From contig DATJVP010000064.1 in NCBI GenBank assembly GCA_035581425.1, forward strand, positions 1 through 24,723: a stretch of DNA of 24,723 bases, in the 5' to 3' direction. Positions 1 through 9,235 of the stretch are shown here, in pieces (positions within the stretch are counted from its first letter, which is position 1; each line of letters begins with the position of its first letter). Source of the stretch: DASZHJ01 sp035581425 (GTDB taxonomy: Bacteria > Pseudomonadota > Alphaproteobacteria > ATCC43930 > CGMCC-115725). The position numbers and the translations under genes are program-made. The notes under the pieces are model-generated. The model was not told the DNA's origin and did not search any database. It worked only from the letters and a program-made list of their open reading frames with translations.

Positions 1-406
1 ATCTGCCATAGAGCCGCCGCAGCTGGTCGGCGCCCTTGCGGCCGACGCAGAGAATTTTGACGTCCTTGCCCTCGGCGCTCAGCGCATTGAAGCGCTCGCG
101 GGCGAGGCGCACGATCGAGGAATTGAACGGGCCGCACAAGCCGCGCTCGGCGGTGCAGACGATGAGCAGATGCACCTGATTCCTGCCGGTGCCGGCGAGA
201 AGCTTTGGCGCCGAGTCGCTGCCGGCGACCGCCGCCGCGATCGAGCCCAGCACCTTGCTCATGCGCTCGGCGTAAGGACGCGCCGCTTCCGCTGCGGCCT
301 GCGCGCGGCGCAGCTTGGACGCCGCCACCATCTGCATGGCCTTGGTGATCTTCTGCGTCGCCTTGGTCGCGGCGATGCGGACGCGCATGTCCTTGAGCGA
401 GGCCAT
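1..406 (-). CDS. atpG: ATP synthase F1 subunit gamma (partial, C-terminus off the window)
   Basis: This is the central-stalk subunit of F1Fo ATP synthase, which rotates inside the alpha3beta3 ring at the cytoplasmic face of the inner membrane. The ATG is at 406-404 and the translation begins MASLKDMRVRIAATKATQKI, followed by ITKAMQMVAASKLRRAQ, the conserved N-terminal helix of gamma that runs through the F1 head. Further on, LLIVCTAERGLCGPFN is the family's conserved block. About 135 codons are visible and the frame is open to base 1, so roughly the C-terminal half lies outside. It follows atpA by 14 bases on the same strand, giving the order atpH-atpA-atpG, the alphaproteobacterial F1 operon in which atpD and atpC would come next. 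Identification is secure from the N-terminal motif and the context. Confidence 0.96.
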   Translation of the reverse strand, partial: MASLKDMRVRIAATKATQKITKAMQMVAASKLRRAQAAAEAARPYAERMSKVLGSIAAAVAGSDSAPKLLAGTGRNQVHLLIVCTAERGLCGPFNSSIVRLARERFNALSAEGKDVKILCVGRKGADQLRRLYGR

Positions 407-420
407 CTCGGCTTAATACC

Positions 421-1949
<1,529 letters not shown>

Positions 1950-1950
<1 letters not shown>

Positions 1951-2510
1951 TACTGAACCCCCTTCATCGCAAACTGCAGACGCGCGAGCTTGCTCTTGAG
2001 AGATGCGTCCACCATGCGTGAGCCGACCTTCACGACGAGGCCGCCGATGAGGCTCGGATCGATACGCAGGTCGACGGCGACCTTGCGGCCGACTGCCTTG
2101 CGAAGTTGCTCGTTGACGGCCTCGGTCTGGGCCGCGCTCAAGGGCCGCGCCGATGTGACTTCCGCTGTCACCTCGCCGCGCCGCGTCGCGAGCTCGTGCA
2201 GGTAGGCCGTAATCACGCCGGGCACGAGGAAGAGCCGCCGGTTGCGCGCGGCTACGCCCAGGAAGTTGCGCGTGACGGTCGAGAAGCCAGCCTTCTCCGC
2301 GATCGCCACCACGGCATTTCCCTGCTCGATGCGGCTCAGCACGGGGCTCCGAATCAGCCGCCGGAGATCGGCGCTGTCGTCGAGAAGAGAGCGGAGCTGA
2401 CGCAGGTCGTTTGCGACCTCGTCGAGCGTCTTCTTCTCGTCCGCGAGCTCGAAGAGCGCCTTGGCATAGCGCTCGGCAAGGCCGGACACGGCTGTCGCTT
2501 CTGCTGCCAC
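1950..2510 (-). CDS. atpH: ATP synthase F1 subunit delta
   Basis: This is the peripheral-stalk subunit (OSCP homologue) that clamps the top of F1 to the b subunits. The protein has 186 residues. The N-terminal helical domain contains SGLAERYAKALFELADEK, the family signature around residues 9-26. The C-terminal region carries IDPSLIGGLVVKVGSRMVDASLK, the characteristic OSCP/delta C-terminal motif. The start chosen is GTG at 2510-2508; no better ATG gives the conserved N-terminus, and the Shine-Dalgarno sequence is weak. It is the first gene of the atpHAG run and overlaps atpA by one base. A candidate promoter lies at 2644-2672, which would leave a leader of about 125 bases. Confidence 0.95.
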
Positions 2511-2643
2511 GTGAAAAGAACCCTCGGACTGCTGCCGACGAGAGCGCAGGCGCCGCCGTCGATTCCCTGAAACCTCCGCTTTTCCGGGGGTTTAGGCCAG
2601 GCGAGCCCCGGCTCTCGGCCCCCGCTGCCGAAAAGCGCGGCGG

Positions 2644-2672
2644 GTTTTAACACGGGGGGTCCGGGGGTGCAA
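2644..2672 (-). promoter_or_regulatory. candidate sigma70-type promoter for the atpHAG operon
   Basis: On the minus strand, TTGCAC (2672-2667) and TAAAAC (2649-2644) are separated by exactly 17 bases, upstream of atpH. The -35 matches consensus at three positions and the -10 at four, so this is only a plausible candidate. The remaining 278-base gap between atpH and the secreted protein gene (2511-2788) shows no other gene or clear repeat. Confidence 0.28.
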
Positions 2673-2788
2673 CTCGGGTAGAACCATGGGCGGCGCGGCT
2701 TTTTGCCCACTTTCCAGGTCTCGCTGGCAGGGCGGCGAGAGACCCGGCATGATCGCCGCTCGAGGTTCCAAATCCTGGGAACAGAGCC

Positions 2789-3955
2789 ATGTCTCCGAAG
2801 TACTTTTTCCCGATCCTCGCGTGGTCGATGCTTGTTGCGGTGGCGCCGGCCACCGCCACACAGGCCGACTACCGGGCGGCAGAGGCGTCCCTCACCCCAC
2901 ATGCCGACGGCTATTCGATCGACGACGATCCGCACTCGCCCGAACTCTTGCGGGGGGTCTGGTCGGAGACTGCGGCTTACGCCGTCGAATTCCTGAACGC
3001 GCATCCGGACGCGACGGCGGCGGAGCTCGCTGCAGCGCTCGAGTCTCTCTCGCCGCGACAGCGGGTGTCGGCGGTGTCCCTGGCGCCTCGGACCTACCTC
3101 GTCGCCCCGGGGATCGATGAGATCGGGACGGTTTTCATCCTGCGGGCGCAAGGCGAGCACTACGGCGTCGCCTGGACGATTGGCGAGGCTGCCGCCCATC
3201 CGCCCGCGGGCTTCGAGCTACTGGCTGCGTGGTCTGCCGAGGCGGCGGCACTCAAATGTCGGACCTCCCTCCAAGCCTCGCCTGCCTATCCCTGCGGGCC
3301 GCTCACCGCAGAGATCGGCACTCTTCCGCCGGATCGCGACGGCAGCATGCGCTTCTACCTCGCGGGGACCTACGCGCAGGAGATGGGCTCCACGCTCGAT
3401 GCACAGCTAAGCCTCTGGCGCTGGAACGGCGGGACCGCGACCCCAATCTTGGCCGGAAGCTATGAGTACACGCTCATCCAGGAACACGGCATCCGCGTCG
3501 TGGGCGATCTTCTGCGCATTGGGGTGAAGGACAGGTTCAAGACCTTCCTTGCCTGCGGCTCCTGCGAGGGCCGGCAGATGCTGTGGGCGATCCGCCTCGG
3601 TCCCGAGGGTGTTCAGGACCTCGGCCGCACCAGCCTTGTGCCCGATCTCGATTTGATCGACACGCTCTTCGACCGCCTCCTCGCGAACAAGCCCGCGGAC
3701 GATCTCGCCGCGCCCGAGGCGATCGCGGTACTTCAGCGCAAGATCGAGCGGATGCGCGAGGAAGATTCACTGGAACCCGATCCTCCCGCGCTGGGCATGC
3801 TCGCGGGTTGGATTTCGAACTTCCATGTGGGGGTGGAGCGCGGTTGCTTCATCACCGACGCGACCGAGGCCCTGATCGTCACGATCGACCCGGTGCCGGG
3901 GTCACCGCGCGTCTTGTCCGTCGAGGACTATGGGGGCTCCGAATGTCCGCAGTAG
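2789..3955 (+). CDS. secreted hypothetical protein with six cysteines
   Basis: I do not recognise this 388-residue protein. It has a convincing Sec signal peptide: MSPK, then a hydrophobic core (about residues 5-20) ending APATATQA, with cleavage likely after residue 24 or 26. The mature part has six cysteines (157, 169, 256, 259, 353, 386), including a CGSC pair at 256-259, which suggests disulfides in the periplasm or outside the cell. There are no further membrane segments and no catalytic motif I can name. The start ATG at 2789 is preceded by GGGAACAGAG. The gene is divergent from atpH and convergent with the SUFU gene, with 9 bases between their stops. It belongs to the accessory block between the atp operon and priA. 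It is real by length, signal peptide and GC-rich codon pattern, but its function is unknown. Confidence 0.8.
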   Translation: MSPKYFFPILAWSMLVAVAPATATQADYRAAEASLTPHADGYSIDDDPHSPELLRGVWSETAAYAVEFLNAHPDATAAELAAALESLSPRQRVSAVSLAPRTYLVAPGIDEIGTVFILRAQGEHYGVAWTIGEAAAHPPAGFELLAAWSAEAAALKCRTSLQASPAYPCGPLTAEIGTLPPDRDGSMRFYLAGTYAQEMGSTLDAQLSLWRWNGGTATPILAGSYEYTLIQEHGIRVVGDLLRIGVKDRFKTFLACGSCEGRQMLWAIRLGPEGVQDLGRTSLVPDLDLIDTLFDRLLANKPADDLAAPEAIAVLQRKIERMREEDSLEPDPPALGMLAGWISNFHVGVERGCFITDATEALIVTIDPVPGSPRVLSVEDYGGSECPQ

Positions 3956-3964
3956 GCGCCCCTC

Positions 3965-4669
3965 TCAGCGTACGGGCTTTCGTGCGATATCCATGACGCC
4001 GAGGCCGCGAGCATTCCAGAGCTGCTCGACCAATTTCTCGGATCCGTGCTGCAGCTTGAAATCCATCTCGGAGCGGTGGATCGGGACGAGGTTATAGAGA
4101 TAGAGCGTCTCGCCGCCTGGAAGGGCGAGCTTCGGGAAGCCCTCGCCTAGGATCACCGGCGGCACGAGGAGCCAGCAGCACAGGGATGTATCGGCCGCGA
4201 AGGCGCGCGGCGGATCGCCGTTGGGGATCGTGTGATAGGGCCCGAGCCAGGTGCGATATCGATGCGGCAGACCCGCGAGCGTCTTGATCCAACGCAGCGG
4301 CCAATAATTCCGATCTTCCCTGATGTCCTCGTCGCTGAGCGGCCACTCCGGTGGCAGGCAAACCATGAGCTCGCCCCATCGCCGCTCCGGAATTTCTTTC
4401 GGCACCGTCATCGGCAGCCGGCTCATGCCGTGGCTGACGAGGACGAGGAAGTCGCGCCCGGTCCTCGGGGGATAGAGGTGCACGTCGATGTGTACGAACT
4501 CGGAGACGATCTCGTGCCAGACGGAGGACGCCTCTCCGAGGAACCGCGTGAGGTGCGCTTCGAGTTGCTTGCCGTGAGGCGAGCCGAATTCCGCCGGTTG
4601 CAATTCGGGGTTCTCGCGCCGGTGCCGATGGATCGGCGACCCCGAGGGGCTGCGCTCGTCCTTGCTCAT
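3965..4669 (-). CDS. SUFU (suppressor of fused) domain protein
   Basis: The protein has 234 residues and matches the SUFU fold throughout: HIDVHLYPP at 60-68, LVSHGMSRLPMTVP at 77-90, WGELMVCLPPEWPL at 98-111, NYWPLRWIKTLAGLPH at 121-136, HTIPNGDP at 146-153, LLVPPVIL at 167-174 and a final VPIHRSEMDFKLQHGSEKL. Bacterial SUFU proteins are known mainly as stand-alone cytoplasmic proteins, and comparative genomics has proposed many of them as immunity proteins in polymorphic toxin systems. No toxin gene is evident here. There is no signal peptide; the first 35 residues are charged and probably disordered. The ATG is at 4669 with only a weak Shine-Dalgarno sequence. It is transcribed divergently from the membrane protein gene at 4767 and has its own promoter candidate at 4704-4732. 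Confidence 0.87.
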   Translation of the reverse strand: MSKDERSPSGSPIHRHRRENPELQPAEFGSPHGKQLEAHLTRFLGEASSVWHEIVSEFVHIDVHLYPPRTGRDFLVLVSHGMSRLPMTVPKEIPERRWGELMVCLPPEWPLSDEDIREDRNYWPLRWIKTLAGLPHRYRTWLGPYHTIPNGDPPRAFAADTSLCCWLLVPPVILGEGFPKLALPGGETLYLYNLVPIHRSEMDFKLQHGSEKLVEQLWNARGLGVMDIARKPVR

Positions 4670-4703
4670 GTGCTTGCCGTGCTCTTATGTGTACGCTTTC
4701 GCC

Positions 4704-4732
4704 ACGATAGCGTCCGGCAATCGAGCGCTCAA
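4704..4732 (-). promoter_or_regulatory. candidate sigma70-type promoter for the SUFU gene
   Basis: On the minus strand, TTGAGC (4732-4727) and TATCGT (4709-4704) are separated by 17 bases, each matching consensus at four of six positions. Transcription would start near 4697, about 28 bases before the ATG at 4669. The site lies in the 97-base divergent gap between the SUFU gene and the membrane protein gene at 4767. Confidence 0.38.
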
Positions 4733-4766
4733 CCTCAACCGGATCACTTGGTCGCGAGGCGAGAGG

Positions 4767-5375
4767 ATGGACCGTCGAATCCGGAGAGACGATGGGCTGC
4801 GCAAAGTCGGCTGGCTCGCGTATGCCCTCGCCGCCTTCTCCATTATTCCCATCATCGGCGTCGTGCTCGGAGCGATGTCGATTACCTGGGGCGTCAACAC
4901 GCGAAAGGCGCGTGGAAACCGCTTGGCAGCCTTCGCCGCGCTGGGAGTCGCCATCTCGGTTGTCGCCACCGTCGTGCTCTATCGCGAGAGCGGCGGCACC
5001 GGGCTGATGCGCTGGCTCGAGCGGCACGATACCTTCGATCTCATACGCACGGGGGTCGCGCGGAGCGCGCTCGATCGTCTCGTGCCCGTTATAGAATTCT
5101 ATAAGGCCAGATACGGCCATTATCCCGACACCCTCGAAGAGGTCGCGGAGAGCCTGCCCAAGGAAACCGACATCTTCATCACCGACCCCATGACCGTGCG
5201 CGCGGGGAGGATGCCCGCGAATTTCTTTTATCGGCGCATCGACCCCGATCACTACTACCTCCGGAGCGTCGGCCCCGACGGAATCCCCTTCACCGCCGAC
5301 GACATCCTCCCCAGCATCGAAGTCCTCCCCGGCAGCGCCCTTGGCCTCATCAAGGAGCCGCCGACGCAGATTTAG
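4767..5375 (+). CDS. membrane protein with DUF4190-like helices and a GspG-like C-terminal domain (paralog 1)
   Basis: The protein has 202 residues. Residues 14-44 form a hydrophobic hairpin-like segment with the P..G..LG..A...WG pattern of DUF4190-type proteins. A basic loop NTRKARGNR follows, and a further helix spans about 52-72. By the positive-inside rule the C-terminal part should face the periplasm. Residues 100-190 resemble the C-terminal domain of the type II secretion pseudopilin GspG: IEFYKARYGHYPDTLEEV (109-126), FFYRR (153-157), DHYYLRSVGPDG (161-172) and TADDI (176-180), the last being where GspG binds calcium. There is no prepilin peptidase motif. ATG 4767 was preferred over the upstream in-frame start at 4662 because GAGG precedes it and the upstream extension lies in the SUFU gene. 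A paralog follows at 5475. Function unknown. Confidence 0.78.
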   Translation: MDRRIRRDDGLRKVGWLAYALAAFSIIPIIGVVLGAMSITWGVNTRKARGNRLAAFAALGVAISVVATVVLYRESGGTGLMRWLERHDTFDLIRTGVARSALDRLVPVIEFYKARYGHYPDTLEEVAESLPKETDIFITDPMTVRAGRMPANFFYRRIDPDHYYLRSVGPDGIPFTADDILPSIEVLPGSALGLIKEPPTQI

Positions 5376-5474
5376 GCCGCCGGCGACGGATTCTAGTTGC
5401 GTCGTTCCTGTTTTGTTCCTTACTGAAGGGCCGATGCTTTGAGGCTCGGAGCGGCAAGCACATTCGAGGGCGCG

Positions 5475-6086
5475 ATGAGGGAGAACATTTCCAGAGAAGG
5501 AAGACTAGGGGCGTTTACATTTATTTTCGCAGCTGCGTCTTTCGTGCCCGCGGTCGGAATATTCCTCGGTGCGATTGCGGCTGTGTGGGGGGCCAACACC
5601 CGTAAGCGCGGTGGCTCGGTACTTGTCCTGCTTGGCGCGTTAGGGGCGGCGGTCTCGTTCTTCGTCGCGACGCAGGCCACTGGGCGCGCTATTCGCTTGG
5701 ATCACTGCGCAGAAACCATCGAGCGAGAGTACGAAGACTTTATCGTCGAGTTTACGGAAGCGTGGTTGGAAGGTCTCGTCCTCGACATCGAGTTCTACCG
5801 GGTTCAGCACGGTTCCTATCCGGCCGATCTCTACGACCTTCATAGAGGCGACGGAAGTCCAATGACATTCGAGCTCATCGACCCGCGAACGATCGGATTC
5901 AGCAAGGAGATGAACGCATTCTTTTATCAGCGCGTTGACGACGATCACTACTATCTGCTCAGCATCGGACCAGAAGGCGAGCCCTTCACGGAAGACGACA
6001 TTGTGCCGGACATTCATATCCTACCCGGCAGTCGCGCCGGGCTCTTGAATGCGCCCCAAAAGTCCCCCACTCAACGGAAACCATAG
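5475..6086 (+). CDS. membrane protein with DUF4190-like helices and a GspG-like C-terminal domain (paralog 2)
   Basis: The protein has 203 residues and is a clear paralog of the gene at 4767. Shared blocks are WGANTRK (38-44), DIEFYRVQHGSYP (104-116), FFYQRV (149-154), DDHYYLLSIGPEG (156-168), TEDDI (172-176) and ILPGS (182-186). The membrane part (about 11-70) has the same helix-loop-helix layout. ATG 5475 was chosen because GAGGG lies just before it; a TTG at 5439 is in frame but poorer. The DNA looks less GC-rich than the flanking core genes, which fits acquisition by transfer. The last codons (TQRKP and the stop) are read from the antisense of the decayed priA tail at 6071-6150, so the reading frame ends in DNA that once belonged to priA. 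It could form a pair with its neighbour. Function unknown. Confidence 0.75.
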   Translation: MRENISREGRLGAFTFIFAAASFVPAVGIFLGAIAAVWGANTRKRGGSVLVLLGALGAAVSFFVATQATGRAIRLDHCAETIEREYEDFIVEFTEAWLEGLVLDIEFYRVQHGSYPADLYDLHRGDGSPMTFELIDPRTIGFSKEMNAFFYQRVDDDHYYLLSIGPEGEPFTEDDIVPDIHILPGSRAGLLNAPQKSPTQRKP

Positions 6087-6150
6087 GGATCGAAATCCGC
6101 CTGCACGCGGGCGGCCGATGAACGGCTTGCCCCTCGTGATAACGCGGAGC
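6071..6150 (-). pseudogene. decayed second copy of the priA 3' end
   Basis: Read on the minus strand, the last codons give RVQADFDPYGFR and a stop (6073-6071). The intact priA ends RVQVDVDPYGFL and a stop (6204-6202). Bases 6074-6121 match 6205-6252 at 40 of 48 positions without gaps, including 16 identical bases across GAAACCATAGGGATCG, and the two stops align exactly. Similarity fades upstream of about 6121. The copy is only about 80 bases long and has no start, so it is a relic and not a gene. It overlaps the 3' end of the gene at 5475. It could be a piece of a foreign priA left by recombination, or an old local duplication. Confidence 0.72.
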
Positions 6151-6201
6151 CTCACAATTCGTCCACGCGATACAGTCAGGAGCGGATTCGGTTCACTGAC
6201 C

Positions 6202-8439
6202 TCAGAGGAAACCATAGGGATCGACGTCCACCTGCACGCGGACGGTCGATGGCACCTTGACCGGCGCGAGCCAAGCGCGGAGCGCGGCTTGCACGTTGAC
6301 GCCGCGCTCGGCCTTGAGAAGGAACCGTCGGCGATGGCGGCCGCGGAGCACCGCGAGCGGCGCGGGTGCCGGGCCAAGAATCTCGACGCCGCGGAGATGC
6401 GGCGCCGCGCGCGCGAAGGCGCGGGCGGCGAAGTCGACGGCTTCGTCGTCGGGTGCCGATAGAATCAGCGCGGCGAGGCGGCCGTAGGGGGGCCAGCCGT
6501 GGCGGCGGCGCTCCTCGGACTCCGCGGCGAGGAAACGATCGCGGTCGTTGGCGACGAGCGCGCGCATCACGGGATGTTCGGGCATGTAAGTCTGGAGGAA
6601 GACCTGGCCCGGCCGCTCCGCACGCCCCGCGCGACCCGCGACTTGGTGCAGGAGCTGGAAGGTGCGCTCGGCCGCGCGGAGATCGCCGCCGCCAAGACCG
6701 AGATCGGCATCGACCACGCCCACTAGCGTCAACAGCGGGAAGTGATGCCCCTTCGCCATTACTTGCGTCCCGATGAGCACGTCAATCGCATGCTCCTCGA
6801 CTCCGCGCACGAGCTCCGCAACCGCGCGCGGCCCCGTCAGCGTGTCGCTCGCGACGACCGCGAGGCGCGCCTTCGGAAAACGACCGGTCACTTCCTCGGC
6901 GAGACGCTCGACGCCGGGGCCGCAGGGCGCGAGGCTGCCGGTCTCGCCGCAGGCGGGGCAATATTCCGGCACCGGCTCCAGATGGCCGCAGTGATGGCAT
7001 TGGAGCTGCCGCACGAAACGATGCTCGACGAGCCAGCTCGTGCAGTTCGGACATTGGAAGCGATGCCCGCAGGTCCGGCAGAGCGTGAGCGGCGCGTAGC
7101 CCCGGCGATTGAGGAAGAGCATCGCTTGCTCGCCCGCCTCCAACGTCGCTGTCAGCGCCGCCACGAGAGGCGTGGCGAGGAAGCACTGGCGCTCGAGCTT
7201 CTGCTTGCGCATGTCGATCGCCTGCACTTCCGGTATTTGCGCAAGGCCGTGCCGTTCGGGTAGGTGCAAGCGGCGATAGCGTCCCTGCTCGACGTTGACG
7301 ACGGTCTCGAGCGAGGGTGTGGCCGAGACCAGCACGACGGGAAACTTCGCGAGCGAGCCCCGCACCACGCCCATGTCGCGGGCGTGATAGATGACGCCGT
7401 CCTCCTGCTTGAAGGAGACGTCGTGCTCTTCGTCGACGACGAGGAGGCCGAGATCGGGAAACGGCAGGAAGAGAGCGGAGCGCGCACCGACCACGACGGG
7501 AATGCGGCCCTCGGCGATGCTGCGCCAGGTGTGTCGCCGCTCTGCTTGGCTCAGATCGGAATGCCACTGCGCGGGCTCGACGCCGAAGCGTCGGCGGAAG
7601 CGCTCGAGCCACTGCACGCCGAGGGCGATCTCCGGTAGCAGCACCAGCGCCTGGCGGCCGGCCTCGAGCGCCGCCGCGATTGCCTGGAAATAGACTTCCG
7701 TCTTGCCGGAGCCTGTGACGCCATCGAGGAGCGTCACGGAGAAATCGCGCGAGCGAACGGCCTCCGCAAGCGTCGCCGCAGCCGCCGCCTGCTCCCGCGA
7801 GAGCGCGAGGCCGTCGCGCCGCCAATCCGGCGGCTCCGCCTCGAGGCGGAGCGCCATCGGCACCCGCTCCAGGAGCCCGAATCGCTCCAAGGCCTGGATG
7901 ACGCCGGTACCGCATCCCGCGAGTCGCGCGAGTTCCTTCGCGGGGAGCGGCGGGGCACCGCTCGCGGCTTCGAGGACGCGCCGGCGCATCAACGTGAGCG
8001 TGCCCGCCTCCTCTGAGTCGAGGCGCGCGCGGCCCTCCCTGCTGATCGTCCAGCCCAAGGAAAGGCGCGGGGGCTGCAGCGCTTCGCTCACGCTCATGGC
8101 CATGCGCAGCACCGCGCCCGGCGGTGCCAGCGTGTAGCCCGCGACCCAGTCGACGAAGCGGCGCAATTCCCGCGGCATTGGCGGCGCCTCGAGCTTCTCC
8201 GCCACCGCCCTCAGCTTCGCCTCGGCGACCTCGCCTACCGGCGTGTCCCAGACGACGCCGATCTGCGCGCGTGAGCCCAGCGGCACCGCGACGAAATCGC
8301 CGGGCGCGAGCACCATTCCCTCGGGCGCGCGATAATCGTAGGCGCCTTCGAGCGGAAGCGGCAACAGCACTGACACACGCCGAGCGAGCGCCGGAGCGCG
8401 CGATGGCGCGGCTGCGGAACTGGCGTGGCGCTCGGACAT
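6202..8439 (-). CDS. priA: primosomal replication restart helicase PriA (primosomal protein N')
   Basis: PriA is a 3'-to-5' superfamily 2 DNA helicase that recognises stalled or collapsed forks and reloads the replicative helicase. The protein has 745 residues. The N-terminal 3'-BD domain (about 20-120) is followed by the helicase core with Walker A GVTGSGKT (240-247) and DEEHD (336-340). Eight zinc-binding cysteines are at 454, 457, 463, 466, 481, 484, 494 and 497 in the CxxC pattern typical of PriA. The late helicase motif QVAGRAGRAERPG and the C-terminal VDVDPYGFL are present. The ATG is at 8439. It is divergent from the transaldolase gene; in related genomes priA is commonly found near atpH, which suggests that the block 2789-6086 was inserted between them. 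Confidence 0.97.
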   Translation of the reverse strand: MSERHASSAAAPSRAPALARRVSVLLPLPLEGAYDYRAPEGMVLAPGDFVAVPLGSRAQIGVVWDTPVGEVAEAKLRAVAEKLEAPPMPRELRRFVDWVAGYTLAPPGAVLRMAMSVSEALQPPRLSLGWTISREGRARLDSEEAGTLTLMRRRVLEAASGAPPLPAKELARLAGCGTGVIQALERFGLLERVPMALRLEAEPPDWRRDGLALSREQAAAAATLAEAVRSRDFSVTLLDGVTGSGKTEVYFQAIAAALEAGRQALVLLPEIALGVQWLERFRRRFGVEPAQWHSDLSQAERRHTWRSIAEGRIPVVVGARSALFLPFPDLGLLVVDEEHDVSFKQEDGVIYHARDMGVVRGSLAKFPVVLVSATPSLETVVNVEQGRYRRLHLPERHGLAQIPEVQAIDMRKQKLERQCFLATPLVAALTATLEAGEQAMLFLNRRGYAPLTLCRTCGHRFQCPNCTSWLVEHRFVRQLQCHHCGHLEPVPEYCPACGETGSLAPCGPGVERLAEEVTGRFPKARLAVVASDTLTGPRAVAELVRGVEEHAIDVLIGTQVMAKGHHFPLLTLVGVVDADLGLGGGDLRAAERTFQLLHQVAGRAGRAERPGQVFLQTYMPEHPVMRALVANDRDRFLAAESEERRRHGWPPYGRLAALILSAPDDEAVDFAARAFARAAPHLRGVEILGPAPAPLAVLRGRHRRRFLLKAERGVNVQAALRAWLAPVKVPSTVRVQVDVDPYGFL

Positions 8440-8472
8440 GGGATAGACTTTTAGTCGGAATTGAGGGGCGGT

Positions 8473-8505
8473 GCCAGCAAGCGCCGTCCGCGAGCGAAGG
8501 CTGGC
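8473..8505. repeat. inverted repeat in the priA / transaldolase divergent gap
   Basis: GCCAGC (8473-8478) and GCTGGC (8500-8505) form a perfect 6-base inverted repeat with a 21-base spacer, in the 103-base gap shared by the two divergent genes. It could be an operator or a chance repeat. No convincing promoter box was found beside it. Confidence 0.25.
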
Positions 8506-8542
8506 GCACTTTCGTCATTTTCGCACGGAGAGCGACGCGCGC

Positions 8543-9232
8543 ATGAAGTTCTTTATCGACACCGCCGACCTCGCGGAGATCCGCGATCTCGCCGCCACCG
8601 GCCTCGTCGACGGTGTCACCACCAACCCTTCGCTCGTCGCGAAGACCGGCCGCAACTTCCTCGAGGTCGTCCGCGAGATCTGCCAGGTCGTCCCTGGCCC
8701 GGTAAGCGCGGAGGTGACGGCGACGGAGACGGCGGCAATGCTCGCGGAGGGCCGCAAGCTCGCGGCGATCGCGCCCAACGTCACGGTCAAGGTGCCGCTC
8801 ACGCCCAACGGGCTCAAGGCCTGCAAGGCGCTCTCGAGCGAAGGCACGATGGTGAACGTGACGCTCTGCTTCTCGGCGGCGCAGGCGATCCTCGCGGCGA
8901 AAGCGGGTGCGAGCTTCGTTTCGCCCTTCGTGGGCCGGCTCGACGACGTCGGTGCCACGGGCATGAGCCTTATTGCGGAGATCGTCGCGATCTACCGCCA
9001 ATATCCCGCCTTCAAGACCGAGGTCCTGGTGGCCTCCGTGCGCCATCCGCTGCACGTGATCGATGCGGCGAAGCTCGGCGCGCATGTCGCGACGCTCCCG
9101 CCCAATGTGCTGCGGCAGATGTTCGCGCATCCCCTGACCGACAAGGGGCTGCAATCCTTCCTCGCGGACTGGGCCAAGACAGGGCAGTCCATTCTCGGAA
9201 ACGAGAAGAAACTCGGCGCCGCGGCGGAGTAA
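8543..9232 (+). CDS. transaldolase / fructose-6-phosphate aldolase-like protein
   Basis: The protein has 229 residues, a short single-domain class I aldolase of the FSA/TalC type. Members either transfer dihydroxyacetone units between sugar phosphates in the pentose phosphate pathway or cleave fructose 6-phosphate; sequence alone does not separate the two. Conserved blocks are MKFFIDTADLAEI (1-13), GVTTNPSL (24-31), the Schiff-base lysine Lys83 in VKVPLT (82-87), NVTLCFSAAQA, and SPFVGRLDD. The ATG at 8543 gives the conserved N-terminus and has GGAG 12 bases upstream; the longer frame begins without similarity. The DUF484 gene starts 3 bases after its stop, so the two are probably cotranscribed. 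Confidence 0.94.
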   Translation: MKFFIDTADLAEIRDLAATGLVDGVTTNPSLVAKTGRNFLEVVREICQVVPGPVSAEVTATETAAMLAEGRKLAAIAPNVTVKVPLTPNGLKACKALSSEGTMVNVTLCFSAAQAILAAKAGASFVSPFVGRLDDVGATGMSLIAEIVAIYRQYPAFKTEVLVASVRHPLHVIDAAKLGAHVATLPPNVLRQMFAHPLTDKGLQSFLADWAKTGQSILGNEKKLGAAAE

Positions 9233-9235
9233 GTC

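Noticed and set aside
2577..2640. GCTTTTC / GAAAAGC inverted repeat upstream of atpH
   Set aside because: Seven-base arms are about 46 bases apart; this is close to chance and has no supporting context.
6071..6254. The two priA-tail copies as attL and attR of an integrated element
   Set aside because: The copies are only about 131 bases apart and enclose no integrase or cargo, so an intact integrated element does not fit; a relic of recombination fits better.
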